Assembly: GCA_031280545.1 (NCBI GenBank)
Contig: JAITGP010000041.1
Span: 1 to 64,000, forward strand
DNA: 64,000 nucleotides
DNA from: Candidatus Peribacteria bacterium
Lineage (GTDB): Bacteria; Patescibacteria; JAEDAM01; Absconditabacterales; Absconditicoccaceae
Direction: 5' to 3'
Below, one piece after another: positions 50,298 to 60,785 of this stretch; position 1 is the first letter of the stretch, and every line of letters begins with the position of its first letter. Under the pieces are notes generated by a model that saw nothing but the letters and a program-made list of their open reading frames with translations, was not told where the DNA came from and made no database searches. The position numbers and the translations under genes are program-made.

Positions 50298-50381
50298 GTC
50301 AAAAGAATGGTGAATTTTGCTTTTTTTTTGTTTTTGGATATACTTAAGAGGAATACCGTTTTATCTTTTTTTTGTTTCCTT

Positions 50382-51146
50382 ATGTCTAATGAAGTCAAAA
50401 ATGCCTCAGAACGCCAATTAGAGCAGAATCGTGTGATGACCTATCTCTCGCTTTTTAATGAGATTGATAAGCATTTTGATAAAGTCCTCAAAACGGAGAG
50501 CTTTTTGCCGTATAATGATAAAATAAAAATGATTGTCCAAGGACAATATTCGATTTCGTGGTTTGTGAAACTTTTTCAGAATGATTTGAAATATTTTGGA
50601 GAATTGAGAAACCATATCTCTCATGGCTTGAAAGTGGATGAATATTTGTATGCGATTCCGACCCAAAGGGCGATTGATAAGCTTTCTGATTTCGTGGATA
50701 AAATCGTAGAGCCTCCGCTGTGTATTGATCTTTTCCGTAAGGAAGTTTATTCAGTTCAGCTTTCTGATCCTTTTTCTCAGCTTTTGAAATTGATGAAGGA
50801 GGAGCATTACCATCTCGTGCCTGTATATGATGGGACAAGCTTTTTGGGAGTAGTGAATGAAAGCTGAGTGTTTCAGCGATTGGCTCAACAGCTCTTGAAT
50901 GAAGATTTTATTGATTTGGCGAAAATCCGTGTTGAACATTTGCCGATGTCTACTTCACATTTGGATTTTGTTTTTGTCTCTGCAGGAATCAATATTTATG
51001 AGGCGGATGAAATTTTTACGATGAAAAAGAGGAAAGGAAAAGGTCTGTGAGCGATGTATATCACAGAAAAAGGGAATTCCCATGAAAAGATTATTGGGAT
51101 GATTTCTGGGGATGAGGTTGCTTTGATTGATGATTTCGTGATTTAA
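50382..51146 (+). CDS. CBS-domain protein with helical N terminus
   Basis: The 254-residue protein has a helical N-terminal half (residues 1-130, with WFVKLFQNDLKYFGELRNHI), which resembles a HEPN-like bundle in its RNHIS motif. A pair of CBS domains follows: DPFSQLLKLMKEEHYHLVPV-type at about 145-185, then SHLDFVFVSAGINIYEADEI and the final IGMISGDEVALIDDFVI. CBS pairs bind adenine nucleotides and regulate partners. TGA codons at 50865 and 51048 are read as glycine. The ATG at 50382 follows a pyrimidine-rich leader. The ABC transporter genes follow on the same strand. Confidence 0.75.
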
Positions 51147-51207
51147 CCTTGATTTTGTCCAAAAGAAGTTCATACTACAGTCAGCTTTTATGACTGTTTT
51201 TTTTCTT

Positions 51208-52119
51208 ATGCTTACGGTTCGCAATGTTAGCAAGTCCTTCAATATCAGAAAGAAATCTGATTCTAAATTCAGAAATTTTTTTCATCCGGAATTTGAGAAG
51301 TTTCCTGCACTAAAGTCGATTTCTTTTCATGTAAATCAAGGGGAGAAAGTGGCTTTTATTGGACCCAATGGTGCGGGAAAATCCACGATGATCAAATCCA
51401 TTTTGGGAATTTTGCATTATGATGTAGGGGAAATCGCTGTCTTTGGGCAGGATCCGAAAAAAGAAAGAAAAGCTATTGCCAAGCAGACTTCTTCTGTTTT
51501 TGGGCAGAGGAGTCAGTTGTTATACCATTTGCCATTGATCGATAGTTTCAACTTTTTCAGGATTATTTATGATATTCCCAAGGATGTTTTTCAGGAGAGA
51601 TTGGATGGATTTGTAAAAAAATTCTGAGTAGAAGAATTTCTTTATCAGCCTGTGAGAAAGCTGAGTTTGGGACAGAGGATGAAAGGGGAGATTATTGCTT
51701 CTTTGCTCCATGCACCAAAGGCGATCTTCTTGGATGAGCCAACCGTTGGTTTGGATATTATTGCCAAAAAGGTGCTGTATGAAATTCTCAATAAAATCCA
51801 TAAAGAGGAAAATATTACGATTTTTCTGACTTCTCATGATCTAAATGATATTGAAAATCTCTGTGATAGAGCGATTGTGATCAATAGAGGGAGTATTCTG
51901 TATGATGGGCAGTTAGAAGATTTGATGGATGAATATGCGAATAAAAAGTTTATCCGTTATAAAGAAGTAGAAAGTCTGGAATGGCAGGATATTGAAATTG
52001 AAAATACTCCGGCTATGATTCAAAAAACCATTAAGCATCTCTTGGATACCAAGCAAATTGAAGATATTACTATTGAGCATCTCCCATTAGAGGAGGTGAT
52101 TGAGGAGTTTTATAGGTAA
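51208..52119 (+). CDS. ABC-2 type exporter, ATP-binding protein
   Basis: The 303-residue ATPase has Walker A GPNGAGKST, the Q-loop region SVFGQRSQLLYHLPL, the signature LSLGQRMKGEI, Walker B AIFLDEPTVGLD and the H-loop SHD. The SVFGQ and LSLGQR forms, with the insertion NFFHPEF near the start, are typical of the subfamily that works with PF06182-type permeases. One TGA (51625) is read as glycine in KKFGVEEF. An alternative start lies 18 bases upstream. The partner permeases are at 52753-53541 and 53553-54338. The substrate is unknown. Confidence 0.92.
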
Positions 52120-52127
52120 GATTTTTT

Positions 52128-52568
52128 TTATCTTGGAGCAAGTAATGCAAGGATTCTTTTTATCTCTGCAATTTTTCTTTCGATCTTTTGTAATCCTTCT
52201 TTTGTTTCTCAAATTTCATCATTATTAAAGGTGAAATCAATTAATTCAAGATCCGTAGTGATTAGGTATAAACATTCGTCTTTTGTTAACTCTATTTCTT
52301 CTTCGTGGAGAGCAATTAGGAGGTCTTCGATAGTGTCGGAGAGGTTCTCGATTTCTTCTAGTATCTGTTCAATTCTGATTTCTTGCATTATTTCGTCTCG
52401 CTGAGTATATTTTGTGCTGAGCTGTTGTTTTTTTACAAGAGAGTCGATTGGTCGGGTAATCGTATGGTAGATGTCTGGTGTCATAAGGGTATATTTTTCC
52501 AAGGCGGGGGCTGGGTCTTCGACAGGTGCAAGTGCGATAACAGCTGATGTTAAGAAGGTTGATAGCAT
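52128..52568 (-). CDS. Hypothetical secreted helical protein inside the ABC operon
   Basis: The 146-residue protein has a weak signal-like N terminus (MLSTFLTSAVIALAPVEDPA) and then long acidic helices (EQILEEIENLSDTIEDLLIA). The TGA at 52209-52211 is read as glycine in DEIGETKEG and gives 27 more residues to a TAA. No family is recognised. It lies on the opposite strand between the ATPase and permease genes, with its own promoter, so it appears to have been inserted into the transporter operon. Confidence 0.6.
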
Positions 52569-52604
52569 GATAATAAGAGTAATAGTAAAGATATCTACTT
52601 TATT

Positions 52605-52632
52605 AGTATATCTATCTACTGTGTGGTGTCAA
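52605..52632 (-). promoter_or_regulatory. Promoter of the inserted helical protein gene
   Basis: TTGACA (52627-52632) and TATACT (52605-52610) with a 16-base spacer on the minus strand. Confidence 0.7.
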
Positions 52633-52752
52633 TACTTCTTCATAGCAAAGATACAAAGAATACAAAGAAAGAATTGATACTACTCCAGACTTGCAATATT
52701 AAAAGAAATGGCTATAACAATCAGGCTTTTATTCGTCTCTTATGTAGATTAT

Positions 52753-53541
52753 ATGAAAAAATATCTCCAAATTCTGGGATTTGCTTTCAAAGAACAGCTG
52801 GAATACAGACGAAACTTCTTTTTTGGGATCACGACGATGGTGATTAATGATGCGATTTTTCTGGTGATTTTTGCAATATTCCTCTCTTACTTCACGGGAA
52901 CGGGACTTACTTTCGGAAATTTTATGGTGGTCTATTCGTTGACGGCTTTCCTTTTTGGAATTGTAAATGGACTCTTCGCAAATATCGGTGGGCTCTCCAA
53001 CCTTATCGAAGAAGGGAAAATGGATTATTATCTCAGCTTTCCTGTCCCTTCTTTAGGATTTTTGGCGATGAAAAAAATTTCGATGCATAGTTTGTGAGAT
53101 ACTGTTTTTGCTTGTATTCTGATGACGATTTATACGTTTACGTATTGGGAAGGGAATAGTCGACTCTTTATGATAAAATGGTTAGTTATTATGCTCATTG
53201 CAAGTATTTTTGTGTTGGGACTTTATCTCCTCGTTAATAGTATTTCTTTTAGACTTCAGAGGGGATCGAGATTAAAAGATCTTTTTGAAAGCTTTTTTAT
53301 AGTTTTTGGTGCTTACCCACCTGACATATTTCTTCGTGATAAATTGCTTTTTATTCTCATTAGTTGTATTGGGCTGTATCCAGCAGTATTTCTGCCCTAT
53401 CGCATGATCGTTGGTCCTGCAAGCATAGAAAATTGGATTCTTCTTATCGTTCTTAGTTTTGCAATGTTTGCTCTTTGAGTTTGAGTCTTTCATAGAGGAC
53501 TCAAGAAATACACGAGCGGAAACCTTGTTTTACAAATGTAA
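52753..53541 (+). CDS. ABC-2 type exporter, permease 1
   Basis: The 262-residue membrane protein has six hydrophobic segments and starts MKKYLQILGFAFKEQLEYRR. It matches the PF06182-type permeases in length and in the EEGKMDYYLSFPVP segment near residue 90 (family form: GxLDxxLxxP). TGA codons at 53095, 53476 and 53482 are read as glycine. It pairs with the next gene as a heterodimeric channel for the ATPase at 51208-52119. Confidence 0.85.
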
Positions 53542-53552
53542 TCTGTATACTG

Positions 53553-54338
53553 ATGTTAAAATATATCAAAATCTGATTCTACTTTCTCAAGGAAACCCTC
53601 TATTACGCCTACCTTTTGATTTTGGATAATATCCATTTGTTGTTCTTGATTTTTGTTCTTACGAGTTTGGGAATCTTTGGAGCAAATGCGACAGGAGTGC
53701 AGGAAATTGGAGGAATTTCGATATATATATACGCTCGATATATTTTTATTACTGAGCTGGTTATGGTTAACTGGAAAGATCCAAATATGATTAAGGAGGT
53801 AAAAAGCTGATCTATCATCACTTTTCTCAATAAACCGATTAATTTTATTGGATTTTATTTTTCTCAAACATATTTCAAAACACTGATCAATATGCTGATT
53901 GTGGGGGCGTTTTGTGGGGTGATTATTTTCCTAGTGATAGGGAGATTCCCGCGATTTGGAGTGGGACCGTTTTTTCTTTTCCTGCTTTCTTTACTGGTCG
54001 GGATTGGGTTGTTGTCGTTGATTTCTTTGATGATTGCTCTGTTTGCGTTTATTTTGGAGGATTCCACGTTTGTACGTTTATTTATCAATAAGCTGTATTT
54101 TATCTTTGGAGGGCTTTTCTTCCCGTTGGATATTTATCCTGGATGGATGCAGACGGTCGCAGAATTTTTCCCGTTCAAATATTATCTGTATGCTCCAGCA
54201 AAGTTTTTTACGACAGGGGATGTGGAATTTTTTGTGAGGTATTTCCCATTTCAAGTGGGGTGGCTGGTGGTTGTGGCGTTGTTTGTGTGGTGGCTGTATG
54301 CTAGGGCGGTGAAGAGGTTAGAAGTGAATGGAGGATAA
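53553..54338 (+). CDS. ABC-2 type exporter, permease 2
   Basis: The 261-residue membrane protein begins MLKYIKIGFYFLKETLYYAY (one TGA) and has six hydrophobic segments. EVKSGSIITFLNKPINFIGF corresponds to the family's GxLxxxLxxPxN loop, with its Gly encoded by TGA (53808). GGLFFPLDIYPGWMQTVAEF with FFPFKYYLYAP is the conserved end. It follows permease 1 by 11 bases. A terminator at 54345 closes the operon. Confidence 0.87.
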
Positions 54339-54344
54339 AAAAAT

Positions 54345-54371
54345 AAAAGGACGCGTTATTGATGCGTCCTT
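54345..54371. terminator. Terminator between the ABC operon and infB
   Basis: AAGGACGC and GCGTCCTT form an 8-bp stem; the stem sequence resembles the GGACGCCC REP hairpins at 8.6-10.6 kb. Confidence 0.75.
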
Positions 54372-54383
54372 ACATGATTTTCC

Positions 54384-56906
54384 CTATTCTTCTTTTTTAT
54401 CTTGCATTTCATAAAATTCCAATACATCACCTTCTGCAATTTTCTTTCCGACTTTTACTTTCATTCCACAGTCTTCTCCAGCGAGAACTTCCTTCACCTG
54501 ATCTTTATTTCTCTGGAGAGAAAGGATTTCTCCATTACCGATAATTTCTTCTCCTCTGTGAGTACGGAATTTCAATTTGTTTTTCACTTTTCCTTCGATA
54601 ACCATACCACCGATCGTCATTTCTCTGGTTTCTGTGAAGAAGATTGCCAGGACATTCATTTTTCCAACTGTCACTTCTTCCTGTTCGAGCACGATCATTC
54701 CTTGGAGAAGGTTTGATAAATAGTCGGTCAATTCGTAGATGATATCAAAAGATTTGATTTCTACTTTTTGTTGTTCGGCTTTCTTTTTTAATACACTATT
54801 GATACTTACATTAAATCCAATCAAAAGAGATTTAGAAACCTGAGCCAAAGATACGTCGCTCTCAGAAAAATGTCCTACATCGTTGTGTACAATTTTGATG
54901 ACTACATTTTTTGGGAGAGAGAGTCCTTGTACGGCTTGGGTCAATGCTTCTAGACTTGATGCACCTTCAGCTTTCAAGATCAGTTTAAGTTCAGAGATTT
55001 TATTTTCTCCAGAAGCTTTGAGTTGAGCCAAGAATTCTTGCACGGCACCTTCAGTTGATTTTCCTGTTTCTTGGGCTTGGATAACGGCAACTTTATTTTG
55101 AGCTTCTTTTTCGTTATTTACTACTTCTACGATTCTTCCTGCTTCGGGTAAGTCTGGGAATCCTAAAATCTGTACAGGTTCACCTCCTACCACTTTTTGT
55201 ACAGGTTGTCCTTTTCGGTTCTGCATTCTTTTTACTTTTCCATAAGTATTGTAGGCGAGGACGATATTTCCCATTTGTAAGGTTCCTGTGAGGACGATGA
55301 CGCTTGCTACGACTCCTTGTTTTGGGTCTTTATAACTATCTACTACTACTCCTACAGCTGATCTATGAGGGTTGTATTTCAGTTCTAACATTTCTGCTTG
55401 GAGTAAAACTTGCTCAAGTAATTGGTCGATTCCTTCCCCTGTTTTGGAAGAGATTCAAATGATTGGCGTTTCTCCTCCCCATTCTTCTGGAGTCAATCCT
55501 TGGGCAGCGATATCAGATTTAATTTGTTCGAGATTTTTTCCAGGTTTGTCGATTTTAGTAATTGCGATAATGATGGGTACTCCTGCAGCTTTGGCGTGAT
55601 TAATAGACTCAATAGTCTGAGGCATCACACTATCATCCGCTGCGATTACGATAATTGCGATATTTGTAAGTTTCGCTCCTCTTGCACGCAGTGAAGTGAA
55701 GAGTTCATGTCCTGGAGTATCGATGAAAGTGATTTTTTCTCCTTTGTAATCTACTACAGATGCTCCGATAGACTGGGTAATCCCTCCCGCTTCTCCATCA
55801 GCTACCCCTGTTTTTCTTAGATAATCCAAGAGGGAAGTCTTTCCGTGATCTACATGTCCCATTACTGTTACTACAGGTGCTCTGTCCAGCAAGACGGGAG
55901 CTTCTTTGTCCAGATCAAGGATCTTTTGTAGATCTCCGCTCATAAAACTTTCCATATCGAGCTGTTTTTCTATCTTTTTTACCTCCACATTAAATTCTGT
56001 TCCGATGAGCATAGCTGTATCGAAATCGAGGGAAGAGTTGATTCCTGTCATGATTTTATTTTCCATCAGCTTTTTCAAAATTTCAGGTAAGGGTACTCCC
56101 ATTTTTTCAGAAAATTCTTTTACAGAGATTCTCTCATCCATAAAAAGTTCTGTTTTTTTTACCAAGTTAGCTGAAGTAGTGGCATCTTTATGTACTTTAG
56201 GGGTGTCGGAAATACGTACGGGTTTTCCTTGGGGTTTATCATTGTGTTGGTTGTGAGGTTTTCCATGTCCTTGACCATGTTGTCCTCCAGGTCTGTTGTT
56301 ATGAGGTTGTGAGGTGGTGTTTCCTTTAGCTCTAGCGGCATCAAAAATATCTGAAGAGGAAACACCTTTCTCTTTTGCGACATAAGTGCTTTGTTCGATA
56401 GAAACATTTCCGTTAGGTTTTCTGTTGTGGGTAGCTGGGCGACGGCTGTCAGTGCTACGTTCTGAGCGAGCAGGTTTCCCTTCTTTTCTGGCTTGTTCAC
56501 GTTTTTCGTTTACATTACGAGAAGCTATATCAAAGAGGTCCACTTTGGAGGTGGTGACGGGTTCGGCTTTACCGAAGTATTCGTCCAAATCGATTTTTTC
56601 CTCCACTTTTTCTTCCGTTTTCCCGAATCCGAGTCCTGAAAGAAATCCTCCACCACCAAATCCACCGAGTTCATCAGATTTCAGAATTTTTTCTGCCTCA
56701 GCTTCTTTTTCTTTTTTCTGAGATTGAGTCCCCTTTTCCACAATATTTTTTGGGAGTTGGTCGATCATCTTTTTGATTTTTGCTAAATTAGCCTCGGAGA
56801 TAGGCACTTTTTCTGAAAGAGGTTTCCCCAAAGCTTTTTCATATAATTGAGAAAAAAACTCTTTATTTACTCCTACTTGGCTGATTGCGTCTGAGATACT
56901 TGGCAT
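54384..56906 (-). CDS. infB: Translation initiation factor IF-2
   Basis: The 840-residue GTPase positions initiator tRNA. A charged, low-complexity N-terminal region with Gly/His-rich GGQHGQGHGKPHNQHNDKP is followed by an IF2N-like segment (MDERISVKEFSEKMGVPLPE). The G domain has [34 protein letters not shown] and ISSKTGEG. Domains II to IV are complete. One TGA (55452) is read as glycine in PIIGISSKTG, joining the G domain with the rest. It ends in TAG. nusA and rbfA are not adjacent. Confidence 0.96.
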
Positions 56907-56995
56907 ACAATGATAAGAAAAAATTTAAAAATCTGTTTACACCGATAGTTCGATGCATTTATGTGTAGGGATTTGATGAGAGAATGCAAGGGGAA

Positions 56996-58783
56996 TTATG
57001 GAGTCTCTGCTGTTTCTGGAGGGACTTGATATTGAAGATAGAGAGAAAGAAACTGTTGTGCAGAGGGTGAATGGGAGATGAGTGTTGGGATATTGGTTTC
57101 TTGGAATCCTGATCCATTTCCCATGATGAGAGAGTAGTGATTAACTCCCAAAAAACCACAGCGCATAAATGCCCAGTCTCTTCCTGTTTTTCCTGAGAAG
57201 GGATCATTGTAGATTTCCGAATTGATGACACTGCCTGAGGCGATGAGTTTTCTGAGCCCGTAATAGATGTCGCTATGTTGGAGAAGGGTGGTATTGATAG
57301 TATTGGGTTTGATATTTTTCCCGACGATGGTGATCAGCCCTTTGGCATACCAAAATTCTCCGAGAGCTTCTTTCTCTCCTTTTTCTAAGGAGTTCATTTT
57401 TCTATGGTCGCTCACGATGATGAGGAGTCCATTGTCAAAAAAGTGTTCTGCTTCTAATTTTTCATAAAAGCTTCCGAGCATTTCGTCGCTGTAAGCGAGA
57501 GCACTAGCTTCATCTTTTCCGTAGGGAGTATTGTAGGATTTGTGGAAGGAAATGGTTTGCATGACCATGGCGTAGGGATCAGCTTTTTTTCTTTCTTTGG
57601 TTTTGAGGTCTTGGAGGGTTTCTTCAATGCGGATTCTGGAGAGTGCTTCCTTATAAAGTTCTTCGTCGGGAGCTGCGTCAAAGGTATAGGTTTTCCCTGA
57701 AAATTTTTCTTCTCCGATGATTTGGTCAAATCCCATTTCTTCCAAAAAGGCTCTTTGATCCAGAAAATTGAGAGGAGCGGTGCTCAAAAAGGTGGTATGA
57801 TATCCTTGGTTATTGAGAAAAGTTGGTAGGCTTTCTATGGGTGAACGGAATCCTTTATAATTTGGGATGTTTCGAGGAAACACCCCTTTTAGAAGGGCGT
57901 TGTGAGCAGTGTCGGAGGTACATCCGTTATTGATGTAATTGGTAAAGGTTATCCCCTTTTCAGTGATAGCGTCGAAATTGGGGAGTCTATCGTTGACCCC
58001 TCCCACTCTTAGGGAGTCAATTTGTGAAAGAGATTCCGCAAAAACGATAATTAGATTGAGGTGTTGTCCTTTGCCTTTTTCGGTAGTGAAATATTCCTCG
58101 TAATGGGTGTGAGGGATAAGTGGATGTTCTGTTTGTTCATCGGTTTGCTCTCCTAGTGCGAGGGTTGAGAGCAGAGGGATTTCTATATTTGAGAAGGCTT
58201 GAATGGTACGTTCTAGGAGGTTGTCGGGGAAGGTATAGGAAGTGGGAGAGAGAAAATAATATCCTATACTACTTACTTGCAAAAACACTATCAAGAGGAG
58301 TCCGTAGCTCAGCTTTTCTTTGATTTTGGGGATGTTGAGTGCGATCATCGTTGTACTAAAGAGTAGAAAAAAGCTGATCACGACTTCTGTGATGAGTCCT
58401 GCAAATCCTGGAGAGGAAGTTCCCCAAAATCTTGCCATTTCGGGTAAGGAAATGTTGGTGGACATCACTGCCATGGCAGAGAGATCTAGTCCGTAGCAGA
58501 GAAAAATTCCCGCAGATATGAGGAGAAAAATGAGTTTTCGTAGCCGTTTTTTGGAGAGGGAAGAAAGTAAGGTGCTACTGAGGATTATGAGGAAGATCCA
58601 AGCATCAGAGAGGAAATAGCCTGTAAAAATTTCTAGTGCTGTCTTCAGTTCTCCCATGATACTGAAATTTTGGATGCTGAGTCGGAGGCATTTTCCGAGT
58701 AAAAGAAAAAAAAAGAGGATAAGAAAGCTGAGCGAATAGTGTTGGAGTTTTGAAAAACTTTGTTTGAGGTCAGGAAAGTTCAT
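56996..58783 (-). CDS. LTA synthase-like membrane sulfatase-fold enzyme
   Basis: The 595-residue protein has five hydrophobic segments in the first 200 residues and an extracellular alkaline phosphatase/sulfatase-fold domain, the layout of LtaS and related phosphoglycerol or phosphoethanolamine transferases. LIIVFAESLSQ supplies the metal-binding Glu, NNGCTSDTAHNALLKG the probable Thr nucleophile, and IIVSDHRKM the Asp-His pair; TISFHKSYNTPY matches the family's H motif. The donor and acceptor are unknown. It suggests a polyol-phosphate or similarly decorated envelope. It contains no TGA. The gene is divergent from the M57-type protease gene. Confidence 0.82.
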   Translation of the reverse strand: MNFPDLKQSFSKLQHYSLSFLILFFFLLLGKCLRLSIQNFSIMGELKTALEIFTGYFLSDAWIFLIILSSTLLSSLSKKRLRKLIFLLISAGIFLCYGLDLSAMAVMSTNISLPEMARFWGTSSPGFAGLITEVVISFFLLFSTTMIALNIPKIKEKLSYGLLLIVFLQVSSIGYYFLSPTSYTFPDNLLERTIQAFSNIEIPLLSTLALGEQTDEQTEHPLIPHTHYEEYFTTEKGKGQHLNLIIVFAESLSQIDSLRVGGVNDRLPNFDAITEKGITFTNYINNGCTSDTAHNALLKGVFPRNIPNYKGFRSPIESLPTFLNNQGYHTTFLSTAPLNFLDQRAFLEEMGFDQIIGEEKFSGKTYTFDAAPDEELYKEALSRIRIEETLQDLKTKERKKADPYAMVMQTISFHKSYNTPYGKDEASALAYSDEMLGSFYEKLEAEHFFDNGLLIIVSDHRKMNSLEKGEKEALGEFWYAKGLITIVGKNIKPNTINTTLLQHSDIYYGLRKLIASGSVINSEIYNDPFSGKTGRDWAFMRCGFLGVNHYSLIMGNGSGFQETNIPTLISHSPSAQQFLSLYLQYQVPPETAETP

Positions 58784-59052
58784 GGTAGCCGTGGCGTAAA
58801 GATGCGTTTCACTATATCAAAAGTTCGCTCGTTTTCAAGGGAAGAATTATTGGTTATTTTTCATTTGCTTTTTCTTTGAGGTTTCGTATAACGGCACACG
58901 TTGCAACAAAAAATGTAGAGTTTTCTTTGGTAGAGAGAATGATACCGAAGTGGAGAGACAGCTTTGTTACTCAATGTCTCTGCAAGCAAGTCAACTTGAT
59001 CTCTGTAAGAGATGAATGGCAAAAATATTAACAAATATAAAAAGAAAGTTTT
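58784..59052. other. Divergent intergenic region
   Basis: No gene is supported. One plus frame stays open through 58870-59000 and would encode several Cys, but it has no start and runs into the next gene out of frame. Promoters for the LtaS-like and protease genes must lie here. Confidence 0.4.
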
Positions 59053-59943
59053 ATGAAAAAAGAAAAGTTGTTTTTAAAGTTTTGTGCGTTTTTTTTAATC
59101 GCAAGTGTAGTGCTGTTTCCATCCTGTAGTCAGGATGAAGTCTCTCCTCAAAATGAAGAGTTAACTTCCCAACAATTGATTCCTTCTAATGAAGAAATCA
59201 TATCTTATCTCGTGGATGCTTTTAACTTCCATGTGGAAGACATTAAGATTTCTACTACTAAAGATCTGATTATTGTGGAAGGAGATATGTTATTCTCCAA
59301 AAATGAGATACTTAAAGACATGCTTCTTGCTGAAAACCAAAATGGTCCGTCTTTAAGAGTGCATAGAAAATCTACTTATCTAGTAGGTAGTACTCCTAGA
59401 ACTATAACTATTAATCTTGCTGGACTTTCGTCTGTTGCATGGAGAACTGCCATTACCCAAGCAGCATCGGAATGGAATTCTTTGAGTGGAGATATTAGCT
59501 TTACAGTAATTAATACCTCTCAAACTACTAGCGGAGGGATTAATGTGAGGACTGCTTTTGCTTCTGACTTAGGGTTAGATGAGTATGCGGTTGCTGCTGC
59601 TTTGTTGCCCACGAGTAATGGTAATCCGGGATTGTATTTTTACGTTTTGGATGAGACTCTTCTTAATTCCACTACTGCTTCTCAGAAAAAATTTGCAGCA
59701 GTTCATGAATTGGGGCATGCTATAGGATTTGAACATACAGATACGGCAGAAGGAGTTAAGCTCTGGATATATGCTTATAATTGTGATAATACTACTGATA
59801 ATTTTTCTGTAATGCGACCAGTGGTTAGAAACTGGGGAGGATTCTCCCAATGTGATCAGGCGGCTTTTAATGCTATTTATTGAGTTTATCTCAAGTTAAG
59901 ACTTCTCATTCTGAGGAGTCTTTTCTATATTTACAGCACATAA
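59053..59943 (+). CDS. Lipoprotein zinc metalloprotease (M10/M57 type), probably acquired from Bacteroidetes
   Basis: The protein starts with a lipoprotein signal (KFCAFFLIASVVLFPSC, then SQDEVSPQNEE), in the style of Bacteroidetes surface lipoproteins. The catalytic zinc motif is HELGHAIGFEH at about residues 219-229, the metzincin HExxHxxGxxH, and NFSVMRPV after it resembles the Met-turn. The first 277 codons end in TGA at 59881-59883. With code 25 this is glycine and translation continues for 20 codons, through the terminator hairpin, to a TAA at 59941. The purine-rich leader (AAAAAGAAAGTTTT) differs from neighbouring leaders. A donor in which TGA is stop would explain both features. The annotated end follows code 25; 59883 would be the ancestral end. 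Confidence 0.82.
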
Positions 59944-60307
59944 ATCCTAGGACATCTCATTGGTTGATGGTTCCTAATAATATTCCTTTTTCTCCACATA
60001 GATAAGACTTTCTTATTGGATCTTTGGGATATAATTGTGTTGCGGACGCATAGGTATCCGCTTGGACTGCTTCCCCTCCAAGTTTTTTACATTCTGCATC
60101 CGTATAATGCATATCTTTTGTTATAAAAATTCCTTGTTCATCCAGTTTCTTGTACTCGTTTGTACACTTAAGATTTTTTTGATATAAAGAAAGTTTTTTT
60201 TGATAAAAATCGTTTTCAAAAAAGAAACAATAAGCTATAACCCCTCAAAAAATAAGTGAAAGAGAAATACCGATATTAATAAAAATGATAGTGCGGTTTG
60301 ACATCAT
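59873..60307 (-). CDS. Small Cys-containing membrane protein A
   Basis: The 144-residue protein has one N-terminal membrane helix (IFINIGISLSLIFGGVIAYC) and an outside domain with six Cys, including LCGEKG and GFMCCKY. Several TGA codons are read as glycine. Its start overlaps the stop of protein B as TAATG, so the two are translationally coupled. The C terminus overlaps the end of the convergent protease gene and the hairpin at 59898-59922. I recognise no family. Protein B has the same layout, so they are probably paralogues. Confidence 0.6.
59898..59922. terminator. Hairpin between convergent genes
   Basis: AAGACTTCTCA and TGAGGAGTCTT pair (one G-U) around a 3-base loop, followed by a T run on plus. 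With code 25 it lies inside the reading frames of both flanking genes. Confidence 0.75.
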
Positions 60308-60657
60308 TATGGAGTGAAATAAATTCCATTACAACAAATATAAGGTTCTCTATTGTCTTCATGTTTTCCTAGAAAGATTCAGTTTTGATAGCATTGATTA
60401 CCTCGTCAATTATCTCAATCATTCGGACACGTTGAATTGTAAAAACATAATGGAAGTTCTCGATGTCCCCTCAACTGTATGCATTCATTTCGTGTATAAT
60501 ATTCTTTTTGAATTGGTGGTTTTAGAGCTTTTTCTATTTTTTTACATCTTCAGTCAATCTCATCTGGTAAGTCATGAACTTTAAAAAAAACAAAGAGAAC
60601 AAGCAGTATAATAAATGATACATCTCCGATGATGAAGTATCTTGTTATTTTTTTCAT
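60307..60657 (-). CDS. Small Cys-containing membrane protein B
   Basis: The 116-residue protein has one membrane helix (FIILLVLFVFFKV) and an outer domain with seven Cys, such as CFYNSTCPND, NQCYQN and YICCNGIYF. Four TGA codons (in DGRC, NDGD, NGRG and QNGIF) are read as glycine. It precedes protein A with a 1-base overlap. The paired Cys near the end are shared with protein A. Function is unknown; disulfide-stabilised surface proteins are plausible. Confidence 0.6.
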
Positions 60658-60785
60658 TTTTTTTCTCAATTAAATAAACAAGTGTTATGGTACTAAAATA
60701 CCTCATAAAAACAATCTCTTATAAATATTAGAGGTTTTAGTGCTTTTGATAAGCATAAATTACCGTATTAATCAGTGCTTGTATA

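Noticed and set aside
58870..59052. Cys-rich small gene
   Set aside because: The frame has no start codon at a sensible place and overlaps the protease gene out of frame.
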